Shown here: positions 16,350 to 24,450 of the stretch, one piece after another | Layout of the letters: every line of letters begins with the position of its first letter | How positions within the stretch are numbered: the stretch's first letter is position 1 | Source of the DNA: Candidatus Melainabacteria bacterium | GTDB taxonomy: Bacteria; Cyanobacteriota; Vampirovibrionia; LMEP-6097 | Direction of reading: 5' to 3' | DNA length: 45,821 nucleotides | NCBI GenBank assembly: GCA_018695135.1 | Contig: JABHOV010000116.1 | Location: 1 to 45,821, forward strand | Position numbers and translations under genes: made by a program | Notes under the pieces: model-generated | What the model was told of the DNA's origin: nothing | What the model saw: the letters and a program-made list of their open reading frames with translations, nothing else | Databases searched by the model: none

Positions 16350-17875
16350 TACTGCTTCGCGAGGCTCACTGCTGCTCTAGCGTCAACACGTCCATAACCA
16401 AGCTCCGCATTTTTACCATAAACAAATTCATAATCAGGAAGTCTTTGAGCTGTCCTTACCAAAATCTGCCTAACCTCAGTGGCTGTCAACTCAGGATTAA
16501 CCGCCCAAACTAAAGCCGCAGCGCCAGCAACAACAGGAGCTGCTGCACTAGTACCTTTGAAATCACTATTGGTATTGCCTTTGGCATAACCCAGCACCAC
16601 ACGTTTTTTTATATCACCATTGCGTATTTGAATATCAACTCTATCAGTAGTATAAATACCCTCATTGTCTCCACCGCCTGGTGCCACTAAATCAAGCTCT
16701 GAACCGTAAGTACTAAAACTAGAGCGTTTATCAGAACTATCAGTCGCTCCAACAGCTAGCGTGTAAGGACTTCGCGCCTCTGGCGAGTTGCGAAAATCCG
16801 AACTACCACTATTTCCAGAAGCAAAGATCACAAGAATCCCTTTACCTTCGTTTGCTTCTTCGTAAAGCTCTCTATAAAGCTCAATTTCAATATCCGAGAG
16901 TTCAAACTGTTGCCCTTTCGGCAAGCTTGGATCATAACTAGTCCAACTATTATTGATGATATCAACATCAAGCTCCATTGCTTTTCGGTGAGCCATGATG
17001 ATATCAGAAACAGAAACATAGCCATCATCAGGAATCAGCCTTATTGGCACTATCTCAACATGTGGCGCAACTCCAACCACACCAATATCATCATCCTTTG
17101 CGGCAATCACTCCTGCAACAGCAGTACCATGATTTTCATTTGATCTTGATGGAGCGTTCGCTCTTGAATCATGATCCATTACGTCATAACCTTCTATAAA
17201 ATTAATATCAGGGTGATCTGTATCAAAGCCAGTATCAATTACGGCAACCTTGATTCCCAAACCTTTGGAATATTCCCAAGCTTCTTGTGCCCCAACATCA
17301 GCACCTTTCTTAAGTCCATTAACACCATCGTTTCTAATATGCCATTGCTGAGCAACCAAGTTTGTTTTTGCTCGCTTAGTTCTTTGTATTCGTGTTGATG
17401 ACTTTCTTTTTCTTCTTTTGGCTCTTTTGGCTGCACTAATTGCATTTAAACTCATTGCTTTATATTCATCCAAATCAAAGTCTTCCACCAAGTCTCCAGG
17501 CAAATCACGATCTGGCAAAGGCAATCCCCTATGATGTGTCAATAAACTAAGACTATTACTGTCTTTGATGCCATCAATTAATTGACATGAATAAACATTG
17601 TTACCGAGTTTGGCAATAGGTTCCATTTTATTTTTGAGCATATAGGCTTTGCGATGCTCAGCCGTTGAACCTTTTTTAAACTTGACTAAGATTCTATCCT
17701 TGGCATAACGAACACGATTAGTTCTCCTATCAAGTATTTTGGTATAAGCACTACTGACTCCTGTTTCATCAGCAGCTAAAATATCAAAGCGTCCTTTGTA
17801 TTTTGCAGCAACTGGGGCCACAATAAACAAAGTTACAATCAATATCCAAAATGATTTATTTAATTTCAAGAGCAA
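16346..17875 (-). CDS. Secreted subtilisin-like serine protease (S8)
   Basis: This exported peptidase of family S8 has 509 aa. A signal peptide covers residues ~1-24. A propeptide-like region follows, with ILVKFKKGSTAEHRKAYM of the kind found in fervidolysin-type prodomains. The catalytic triad is visible: Asp in VAVIDTGFDTDHPDIN, His in NENHGTAVAGVIAA and Ser in FKGTSAAAPVVAGAAAL. The oxyanion-hole Asn is in FASGNSGSSD. An Arg/Lys-rich stretch (AKRAKRRKRKSSTRIQRTKR) before the protease domain may be a processing site. The start is a TTG with GGAGG about nine nucleotides upstream. The TAA stop is provided by the end of repeat copy B. Confidence 0.93.
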   Translation of the reverse strand: MLLKLNKSFWILIVTLFIVAPVAAKYKGRFDILAADETGVSSAYTKILDRRTNRVRYAKDRILVKFKKGSTAEHRKAYMLKNKMEPIAKLGNNVYSCQLIDGIKDSNSLSLLTHHRGLPLPDRDLPGDLVEDFDLDEYKAMSLNAISAAKRAKRRKRKSSTRIQRTKRAKTNLVAQQWHIRNDGVNGLKKGADVGAQEAWEYSKGLGIKVAVIDTGFDTDHPDINFIEGYDVMDHDSRANAPSRSNENHGTAVAGVIAAKDDDIGVVGVAPHVEIVPIRLIPDDGYVSVSDIIMAHRKAMELDVDIINNSWTSYDPSLPKGQQFELSDIEIELYRELYEEANEGKGILVIFASGNSGSSDFRNSPEARSPYTLAVGATDSSDKRSSFSTYGSELDLVAPGGGDNEGIYTTDRVDIQIRNGDIKKRVVLGYAKGNTNSDFKGTSAAAPVVAGAAALVWAVNPELTATEVRQILVRTAQRLPDYEFVYGKNAELGYGRVDARAAVSLAKQY

Positions 17876-17944
17876 AGTCTCTGTCCTCCATCTGACTATC
17901 TAGATAGATCGGTCAAAATAGACAAATACTTTAGTACTTTTGGC

Positions 17945-18092
17945 TTAGAACCTGTCTTGAAAGCTCAATAACTTCGTTCTGCTCGCCCACATTTATTAGA
18001 ATAAACTTCGGGTAAGCACAAAAAGCCATATAATCAATATGACTTTTTGTACTCGCAAGCCTCGTTCTTGAACTTTCAAGATAGGTTCTTAG
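17945..18092 (-). repeat. Long hairpin repeat, family 2 copy b
   Basis: The outer arms TTAGAACCTGTCTTGAAAG and CTTTCAAGATAGGTTCTTA pair with few mismatches. On the minus strand the left core GAGGCTTGCGAG and right core GGGCGAGCAGAACG match copy c (30141-30239). The element occupies the space between two divergent genes. The short frame that runs through it is not a gene. Confidence 0.7.
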
Positions 18093-18138
18093 ACTTATTA
18101 AATTTAATGTCTGAGCAGTAAATCCACTGAGCAAGTGT

Positions 18139-18144
18139 TAAAAT
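18139..18144 (+). promoter_or_regulatory. -10 box of the 18151-19152 gene
   Basis: TAAAAT ends 6 nt before the ATG at 18151, the same spacing as at thrB and hemE. Confidence 0.4.
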
Positions 18145-18150
18145 TCTGTT

Positions 18151-19152
18151 ATGCGCAAATTAGACTTATTGCAAAAGTCCCATTCATCTTCACTAACGGA
18201 ACTAGTGCGTCGCACCGTTCCGACCTTTTTTGTGTCGTCATCACTAGCAAAACTTCGTTTTGCAGGATGTCTATTACTGACGATAGTTTTAATAAGTCAA
18301 ATTTTGTGCCCAATCAGTGCTCAAGCCTTTTTCTGGAACAGAAAGAAGAAAAACCAGCCTGCGCCGGTTAAAGTACTCATTAATGAAGAGGTTTTAATTA
18401 ATGGTAAATTCAAAGGCAGTCACGGAGGAGACTCCGTCTTAAGCCAAATCCTCGAGCTTAGACTAGCGATTCATATACCAAGGGACAATGATAGCCTCAC
18501 TATCACTACTTTATATGACGAGGCTTCAGAGAATCCCATTGAAACAATTACCTGGCTTAGAGAAGGAAAGAAAGGCAAATCATATAGAGCAAAGCCCTAT
18601 AAAACGGAATCTCTCATCAATAAACGCTTGGAAGAGATGGCTATTAGTTACAATCCCTCACTTGCTTACGATAGGATCTCAGAAAACAAGCACGTAATCA
18701 ACAAGGTTTTTCATTTCAAACAAAGCGAAGCAATAGGAGAACGTGACAAAGAAATCGCTCACTTCCTTGATCTTGATATGCCTGGCAACAAGGGTCCAAG
18801 AAGTAAACGAATCAGAATTGACAACAAGCTCTATTACAGAGAAGCGCCCATTGCCACAATCCCAGAACCAGTCAAATTAAAAAAAAGCCGCAAACAAAGG
18901 AAACAAGAATCTCAACAAAGAGCAGCCTACCAGGCGCAACAAATGCAATTAAGAACACAAAGACAGGCAACACTTGAAGCCGAACATGGTCAAGAGATGG
19001 CAGACTTGCAATATGCAATCAATCAAGTTAATGGCTTTAATGATCCAGATGGCAGTAATAATTTAGACCCGCAACAATTTAGACAAAGTCAAATTGAGCA
19101 ACAGCTTGATGCTTTTGGTCCTGGGGAAGATTCAGGGGAAGATATTTTCTAG
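18151..19152 (+). CDS. Secreted hypothetical protein with palindromic repeat in its N-terminal coding region
   Basis: I do not recognise this 333-residue protein. A hydrophobic export signal at about residues 38-55 (CLLLTIVLISQILC, then PISAQA) is preceded by an unusually long n-region of ~35 residues. That n-region is encoded by a diverged family 1 repeat (18163-18276). The mature part is hydrophilic, with a Gln/Lys-rich coiled-coil-like stretch (about 245-285) and an acidic C-terminus. Translation may instead begin at an in-frame GTG inside the repeat (VSSSLAKLRF), which would give a normal signal peptide. The -10 box before 18151 argues for the longer form. Confidence 0.65.
   Translation: MRKLDLLQKSHSSSLTELVRRTVPTFFVSSSLAKLRFAGCLLLTIVLISQILCPISAQAFFWNRKKKNQPAPVKVLINEEVLINGKFKGSHGGDSVLSQILELRLAIHIPRDNDSLTITTLYDEASENPIETITWLREGKKGKSYRAKPYKTESLINKRLEEMAISYNPSLAYDRISENKHVINKVFHFKQSEAIGERDKEIAHFLDLDMPGNKGPRSKRIRIDNKLYYREAPIATIPEPVKLKKSRKQRKQESQQRAAYQAQQMQLRTQRQATLEAEHGQEMADLQYAINQVNGFNDPDGSNNLDPQQFRQSQIEQQLDAFGPGEDSGEDIF
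18163..18276 (+). repeat. Family 1-like repeat D inside a coding region
   Basis: CGGAAC-ta-GTGCG-t-CGCAC-c-GTTCCG forms a hairpin. It is followed by ACCTTTTTT, CACTAGCAAAACTTCGTTTT and CAGGATGTCTATTA, in the order found in copies B and C. The stem sequence differs from theirs but still pairs. Its first 47 nt also match 19716-19762 with six mismatches. It encodes residues ~5-42 of the secreted protein. Confidence 0.7.
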
Positions 19153-19192
19153 AACCTTGTTATTATTATTATGGTTGTTAAATTAGCTCTAT

Positions 19193-19255
19193 GGGCTTCA
19201 TATGCAAGGCTTGCTAGTTTTTATAAACCGGAGTTGGCTGAGCCGCCATTGTTCA
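19193..19255 (+). repeat. Family 2 fragment e
   Basis: ATGCAAGGCTTGC and GGAGTTGGCTGAGCCGCCA match copies a and d, but the right arm is not found. The remaining gap to 19417 contains no supported gene. Confidence 0.45.
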
Positions 19256-19417
19256 GGGTTGCTGAATACGCATGGTCAACACAAGTGGAACTGGGTCCCC
19301 GTAATACAACGGAAAAGCGTAACATATCATGGTTGTGAGAAATACCTTATTGATAAAGGAAGAAGCATGTCCCATGATGGACTCATAGAGTCCCCAGATG
19401 GAGTTCATAGAACTAAT

Positions 19418-20068
19418 TTAATCTAGGTCGAGCATTCGTGGAAGCCTACCAAACACAAAATCCTTGGCAGTCTTCTGTGCAGGAGTCTCAACAGGAGCAG
19501 GTTGCTGATAGATTCTATTATGCTCTTTAATCGTCCCTGGCAAATCTTCATGTGGATCAAGTCCAAGCTTGGCTCTGGCATGATTAATTGCAGTGCTGAT
19601 AGTTAAGTAAGCATCATCCATTTCTTTATCATTAGAGAAGCTTGGTTCAGCCTGGTGGCTAGAAACTGGTTTCATTTGTGCTATTGCTTGCGGTCTTTGA
19701 GCAGTTCCTTTAATAGACTTACTGCGAAAGTCCGGTTTATCTTCACGAACGGAACTAGTGCGAATTACTTGTTCTGGTTGATAATTAGAAATCACTCTCT
19801 CTGAAAAATCTTCTTGATTAGCTTGTGCAGGACGAGCAAATTCTTGCCCAGTTACAGCAGCTTTGAGCATACGCAATTGTTTAGTCAAGTCTTTTTGGTT
19901 AATCATCAAAAGTTTGAGATCACCTTCCATTTCGGCGTTCTTTTTCTTAAGGGTGCTAAGTTCTTTTTTGAGCAGATCTATGGTCTGGTCTTTCAGGTCG
20001 ACAGTCTTACTAATTTCAATGACTTGTTGTCCAACAAGCTTGATTGTTTCGAGGGCTTTTTTATTCAT
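19418..20068 (-). CDS. Coiled-coil hypothetical protein, 216 aa
   Basis: The frame is open to 20125, but AAAGGA stands about eight nucleotides before the ATG at 20068 (MNKKALETIK), so I use that start. Residues ~5-75 show heptads with many Lys/Glu/Leu (TIDLLKKELSTLKKKNAEME) and form a probable coiled coil. The rest is Pro/Gln-rich and probably disordered, with a helical patch near the end. There is no signal peptide, membrane segment or cysteine. Part of the coding region (19716-19762, encoding RTSSVREDKPDFRSK) is a copy of the left half of repeat D, read on the opposite strand. Function unknown; divergent from glyA. Confidence 0.65.
   Translation of the reverse strand: MNKKALETIKLVGQQVIEISKTVDLKDQTIDLLKKELSTLKKKNAEMEGDLKLLMINQKDLTKQLRMLKAAVTGQEFARPAQANQEDFSERVISNYQPEQVIRTSSVREDKPDFRSKSIKGTAQRPQAIAQMKPVSSHQAEPSFSNDKEMDDAYLTISTAINHARAKLGLDPHEDLPGTIKEHNRIYQQPAPVETPAQKTAKDFVFGRLPRMLDLD
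19716..19762 (+). repeat. Partial repeat D copy (E) inside coding region
   Basis: Aligns with 18163-18209 at 41 of 47 positions, including ACGGAACTAGTGCG. The right half of the hairpin is missing. It lies antisense to the coiled-coil protein gene and is translated in it. Confidence 0.6.
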
Positions 20069-20242
20069 AGTTGTATCCTTTCTATCGTTACTACTAATTC
20101 TTTCAAATATGTTTGCATGTGCCATATATAGATTATTGGCTCTATGGAGCTTATGCTAACTAGACTATTTGGAGGAGTCGCAAGCAAGGGAGCTATTACC
20201 GAGCGATAGCCTGAGCTGAACAATGCTACAATATTTGCCATT

Positions 20243-21535
20243 ATGACAAACTCATTAAACCAATCTTTAAGCCAATTTGACTCAGAAATTGATATCCTTA
20301 TCAACAAAGAATTAAGCCGTCAAAACGGCAATATTGAGCTGATAGCAAGTGAAAACTTTACGAGTAAAGCCGTCATGGAGGCAACTGGTTCTTGCATGAC
20401 TAACAAGTACGCAGAGGGTTATCCAAACAAAAGATATTATAGCGGTTGTGAGTTTCATGATGAAGTAGAAACTATTGCAATTGAAAGACTCAAAGAATTA
20501 TTCGGCGCTAAGTTCGCCAATGTCCAGCCACATTCTGGAGCTAACGCTAATACAGCAGCATTTATTGCTTTACTCAACCCTGGCGACAAATTCTTAGGGA
20601 TGAGTCTCAAAGAAGGTGGACATCTTACTCATGGCTCACCAGTTAATATTTCGGGTAAGTGGTTTGATGCAATAAGTTATGGAGTTGATGCCAATGGTTT
20701 CATTGATTATGACGCGCTTGAAAAACAAGCAATCGCAGAAAAACCCAAACTAATTATTGCAGGAGCTTCTGCTTACCCGCGTGAAATCAACTTCCCTCGA
20801 TTTAGAGCAATTGCTGACGCTTGCGGAGCATTACTCATGGTAGACATGGCTCACATTGCTGGCTTGGTAGCGGCAGGTGTGCACCCGAGTCCAATTCCTT
20901 ACGCTGACATTGTTACCAGCACCACTCACAAAACCCTAAGAGGTCCAAGAGGCGGAATCATTCTTTGGAATAATGAAGAGCTAACAAAAAAAATCAACTC
21001 TGCTATTTTCCCTGGTTCACAGGGTGGTCCATTGATGCATGTAATTGCAGCCAAGGCCGTCAGTTTCAAAGAAGCTCTTGATCCGAGTTTTACTGCCTAT
21101 CAAAAACAAGTAGTCGCAAACACCAAGGCTATGGAAAAAACATTTCTTGAGAATGGCATTGACCTAGTTTCTGGTGGTAGCGACAATCACTTACTACTAT
21201 TAGATCTGCGCAATCTTAAAATCACCGGTAAAGATGCAGGAAACCTATTAGATGAACACAAAATCACAGTCAATAAAAACGGTGTTCCAAATGACCCAGA
21301 AAGCCCTTTTGTAACAAGTGGCATAAGAGTCGGCACACCGGCAATTAGCACTAGAGGATTCGATGAAGCAGCATGCTCTGAAATTGCTCTAGTTATCAGC
21401 AAGATCCTCAAATCTATGTCAGAAAACTCCAATACTATAGATAACGAGACTGCAGCTTATTGTAAGTCAACGGTCTCTAGGTTAACGAAACAATTTCCAT
21501 TATATACAGAAAGCTCTAAGGCTGTAGCGCTCTAA
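20243..21535 (+). CDS. glyA: Serine hydroxymethyltransferase
   Basis: This cytosolic PLP enzyme interconverts serine and glycine with tetrahydrofolate and feeds one-carbon metabolism. The N-terminal block [38 protein letters not shown], the PLP-site [13 protein letters not shown] and the Schiff-base Lys in [13 protein letters not shown] are all intact. [14 protein letters not shown] closes the family pattern. Length (430 aa) is normal. A TACAAT box ends 10 nt before the ATG, so the leader is a few nucleotides at most. A 3' structure rich in TTAGAGCC repeats follows. Confidence 0.97.
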   Translation: MTNSLNQSLSQFDSEIDILINKELSRQNGNIELIASENFTSKAVMEATGSCMTNKYAEGYPNKRYYSGCEFHDEVETIAIERLKELFGAKFANVQPHSGANANTAAFIALLNPGDKFLGMSLKEGGHLTHGSPVNISGKWFDAISYGVDANGFIDYDALEKQAIAEKPKLIIAGASAYPREINFPRFRAIADACGALLMVDMAHIAGLVAAGVHPSPIPYADIVTSTTHKTLRGPRGGIILWNNEELTKKINSAIFPGSQGGPLMHVIAAKAVSFKEALDPSFTAYQKQVVANTKAMEKTFLENGIDLVSGGSDNHLLLLDLRNLKITGKDAGNLLDEHKITVNKNGVPNDPESPFVTSGIRVGTPAISTRGFDEAACSEIALVISKILKSMSENSNTIDNETAAYCKSTVSRLTKQFPLYTESSKAVAL

Positions 21536-21595
21536 AGCTGTAATTATTTTCATTAGAGCCTTAGAGCCTTAGAGCCTTAGAGCGGTTTTATCAAA
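21510..21595 (+). terminator. Multi-register hairpin with TTAGAGCC tandem repeats after glyA
   Basis: Four units of an 8-bp repeat (TTAGAGCC, the last partial) at about 21556-21583 face AGCTCTAAGGCT and GCTCTAAAG at the end of glyA. Several alternative stems can form, followed by a T-rich stretch. A terminator role is inferred. Confidence 0.45.
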
Positions 21596-21712
21596 ACTTT
21601 GTTTTCATAAAACTTTTATCTTAAACACTAGCTAAAAAGCCGATTATATGGAACAATGGTAATAGGTCGGCGTCTAATTATTTACGCCCACTAATAACAG
21701 AAGGTCACTTAA

Positions 21713-23071
21713 ATGATAGATTTAGATTCAAAATATTTAGTAATTGAGGGTGGAAAAGCCCTTAATGGAGAGGTCACTATTTCAGGTGCCAAAAACTCCG
21801 CTCTTAAACAAATTGCAGCAGCATTATTGTTGCCCAAAGGTACTATCAAGATCAACAACGTGCCGCATCTTTCTGATATTGAACATATGGCTGAGATCGT
21901 CCAGCTACTTGGCGGTGAGGCTGACCTTGAAGGTAACAGTATCACTATCAACTCTGAAGACTTATCAAGCAGCTATGTGCCACTAAGATTGGCTAGTAAA
22001 CTAAGAGCAAGTTTTGTTTGTCTTGGCGCTTTAGTTGGACGTTTCAAAGAAGCGAGAATCGCACTACCTGGTGGTTGCAATATTGGTGCTCGCAAAGTTG
22101 ATCTTCACCTCAAAGGACTTAAAGCACTTGGTTGTGAAATTACAGAAGAGCAAGGGCATGTTGTTGCTAAAGCGGATCGTTTAATTGGTACCAAGATCTA
22201 TTTTGATATTCCAAGTAACGGTGCAACTGAAAACATCATGATCGCTGCAACAATGGCAGAAGGTGAAACCATCATCGAGAATGCTGCACAAGATCCAGAA
22301 ATAATTGATCTTGCCAACTTTTTAAATAAAATGGGCTGCGACATCAAAGGTGCTGGCACCAGCAATATCCACATCCAAGGAGTTAAACCTGAGTCTCTAA
22401 CTGGCTTTGAACATCATACTATCCCGGACAGGATCGAAGCAGCTACTTACCTAATAGCTGGAATCATGACCAAGGGTAAAATCAAAGCTAAAGCTGTAAT
22501 CGAAGAAGATATTCAATCACTCTTAAGTAAGTTAGAAGATGTTGGTGCAAGTATCAAGATCCATAATTCCAATACTTTTGTTGATGGTAGAGAATTAGTT
22601 GATATTAGCGTTGAACTCAAAACAGAGAAACCATTGGCCACTGATATTACTACAGTTTGGTATCCAGGTTTTTCAACTGATATTCAACCTATTTTTTCAA
22701 CTCTACTTGCTGTTAGTGAAGGTACTAGCGTTGTTGTTGAAAATATTTACGACTCACGTTACCAACATTTTGAAGAACTTAAACGCATGGGTGCCAAAAT
22801 TGAAATCAATGGCAAAGTTGCTGTCGTCAAAGGTTGTAGCAAGCTCGTTTCAACTGCTATTGAAGGTAAGGACCTGAGAAGTACTGCCGCTCTTGTAGTA
22901 GCTGCACTTGCCGCAGAAGGCAAAAGTGAAGTCAGAGGTTTGCAACACCTTGATAGAGGTTATGAAAACCTCGAAGATAAATTTATTGCACTTGGTGCGA
23001 GTATCAAACGTGTTGACACTGGGTCAACGATACTGGCGCCTGAAAAGCACGAACAACATATAGACCTTTAA
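21713..23071 (+). CDS. murA: UDP-N-acetylglucosamine 1-carboxyvinyltransferase
   Basis: MurA adds enolpyruvate from PEP to UDP-GlcNAc, the first committed step of peptidoglycan synthesis. GEVTISGAKNSALKQIAAAL is the N-terminal motif with the catalytic Lys/Asn. LPGGCNIGARKVDLHLKG contains the active-site Cys that fosfomycin alkylates, so the enzyme should be of the sensitive type. The paired EPT domains run to residue ~440 (452 aa, slightly longer than usual). AGAAGG lies about 10 nt before the ATG. A short inverted repeat (GGCGT...ACGCC, about 21670-21690) is in its leader. Confidence 0.96.
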   Translation: MIDLDSKYLVIEGGKALNGEVTISGAKNSALKQIAAALLLPKGTIKINNVPHLSDIEHMAEIVQLLGGEADLEGNSITINSEDLSSSYVPLRLASKLRASFVCLGALVGRFKEARIALPGGCNIGARKVDLHLKGLKALGCEITEEQGHVVAKADRLIGTKIYFDIPSNGATENIMIAATMAEGETIIENAAQDPEIIDLANFLNKMGCDIKGAGTSNIHIQGVKPESLTGFEHHTIPDRIEAATYLIAGIMTKGKIKAKAVIEEDIQSLLSKLEDVGASIKIHNSNTFVDGRELVDISVELKTEKPLATDITTVWYPGFSTDIQPIFSTLLAVSEGTSVVVENIYDSRYQHFEELKRMGAKIEINGKVAVVKGCSKLVSTAIEGKDLRSTAALVVAALAAEGKSEVRGLQHLDRGYENLEDKFIALGASIKRVDTGSTILAPEKHEQHIDL

Positions 23072-23385
23072 ATACCATATAGATTTACCAATGAAGCAAA
23101 GATAGCTTTGGCATAGTTGCTTATGGTAGCAGAAGCATTTTCTCGTATTTATTAGCCAAATAAAGTCTTCTTCATTCTTAGCAAAGCTCTTTTCGCCCTC
23201 GGACCATAGCTAAGAAGGGGTTTTTGTTGTTTTTGCTTAGCAAAAACGAATAGGCAACCTCAATCCGAATGGCTCAAAGACTTTGCAAGAATTCCTAAGA
23301 CTTTATTGGTTCACGATACTATGCAGAGAAACAAGACCTGGCAAGCTTGCACCACTACACAGTGCCACTCACAAAGCGAATGATG
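23072..23385. other. Intergenic region without a gene
   Basis: The 314 bp between murA and the convergent 23386-24228 gene show no supported frame. A perfect hairpin GTTTTTGC-tta-GCAAAAAC lies at about 23231-23249 and could terminate one of the two genes. The rest is unremarkable. Confidence 0.5.
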
Positions 23386-24228
23386 CTAAAACCAACGCTT
23401 AGTAAAATCAAAGGATCGACTCATCCACCTAGTAACCTGGTTTGCTAAATTATCAATATGCGACTTAATATTTCTTGCATTCGATTGATTAGCGTCATTA
23501 GCAACATCAGCAAACATTCCCCAAACCCGCTTAAGGAAACCATCATCCTCTTTGAAGTGAATATTGTCAGGATCTAGCTTATCCTCTTCTTTGCCGCCAA
23601 ATACTTTCTTCAAACCAGAAGCAACAGCACTTGCAATGGCATTTGCAAACTGCATGACATTTGTTGCAAGTTTGTTTGCAGTAGCAAGTGGATTGCGCAT
23701 CGCGTTTGCCAACTGAGCAAAGCTTTGATTAATTGCCGTTGTTAAATTAGCTACAAATGGATTATTAAATACTCTGCCAATAATTGATTGAACCGATTGT
23801 AAGGTGTTTTGAATAGGTGCAGGCATAGCTAAGCCTTGATTAAGCGCTTGCATCAAAGCTGCTCGCAATTGATCAATTGCTTGAGCCAGTAACTTAAAAC
23901 TATAAGGTACAAAAACCATTGGATTAAATGAGCGCATTCCACCACCGCCGCCGCCTCGTTTTTTGAGTTCTTCCTCTAGTGAGATTCTTGCAAGCAAAGC
24001 AGGGTCGATTTGATTATTCTGCTGTTGTTGTACTAAGCCTGCACCGCGCTCTTGGGCAAGCAACCTGGCACTTAGTTTGAAGAGCTGACGACCAGGACTC
24101 ATTACAGCTAGATTGGAGTTGTTCGCTGCAGCAGCATCAGCGCCAGTCTTGGTGGCGCCAATATTAAAATTGGTACTAGGTCCGAAGTCAACCATGTCAT
24201 TGGTATAAAGCCTTGCTCCAAAACTCAA
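23386..24228 (-). CDS. Hypothetical Ala/Asn-rich helical protein
   Basis: This gene is not recognised. The 280-residue protein has an Asn/Gln/Gly-rich N-terminus (AAAANNSN, VQQQQNNQ, a GGGGGG run). From residue ~105 a long amphipathic helical region rich in Ala, Asn and Leu follows (QLANAMRNPLATANKLATNV), which resembles phasin-like or scaffold proteins only in composition. The C-terminus is charged and then aromatic. No signal peptide. The start is uncertain: TTG at 24228 or ATG at 24195 (MVDFGPSTNF); neither has a good ribosome-binding site. Confidence 0.6.
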   Translation of the reverse strand: MSFGARLYTNDMVDFGPSTNFNIGATKTGADAAAANNSNLAVMSPGRQLFKLSARLLAQERGAGLVQQQQNNQIDPALLARISLEEELKKRGGGGGGMRSFNPMVFVPYSFKLLAQAIDQLRAALMQALNQGLAMPAPIQNTLQSVQSIIGRVFNNPFVANLTTAINQSFAQLANAMRNPLATANKLATNVMQFANAIASAVASGLKKVFGGKEEDKLDPDNIHFKEDDGFLKRVWGMFADVANDANQSNARNIKSHIDNLANQVTRWMSRSFDFTKRWF

Positions 24229-24336
24229 GCTGCTACGTTAAGCAAAATTGCATCTAGAAGCTTTGAAAAGGCTTTAAAATATAATTATGCGCTAAATGAA
24301 GAGTAATTACAAGGGTAGTTTCAGGTAATAACTAAT

Positions 24337-24450
24337 TTAAGGGCTCACTGAATGTAGAATCTCAACCCTAATCTGACATGTGCTCCGCACAGTCAGAACC
24401 TTTTTTCATGGACCCGACTAGAAAAACTTCGTTTTGCAGCGTGTCCTTAA
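24337..24450 (+). repeat. 115-bp palindromic element, family 1 copy C
   Basis: Ends are TTAAGGGCTCACTGAA and TTGCAGCGTGTCCTTAA. The central stem CTGAC...GTCAG replaces CTGTC...GACAG of copy B, a compensatory change. The TAA stop of hemN (24447-24449) lies in its right end, as the protease stop lies in copy B. Confidence 0.88.

Noticed and set aside
16151-16513. 120-codon plus-strand frame over repeat copy B
   Set aside because: It overlaps the TonB-like gene, the repeat and the end of the protease gene, all better supported.
17931-18134. 67-codon minus-strand frame between protease and 18151 gene
   Set aside because: It consists of the family 2 hairpin repeat copy b and has no start signal.
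19202-19426. 74-codon plus-strand frame, with an inner 19-codon frame after AGGAAG
   Set aside because: It begins inside a family 2 fragment, has odd composition and no recognisable domain; kept as non-coding.
21556-21583. CRISPR-like tandem repeats
   Set aside because: The units are 8 bp without spacers; no CRISPR array or cas gene was seen anywhere in the window.
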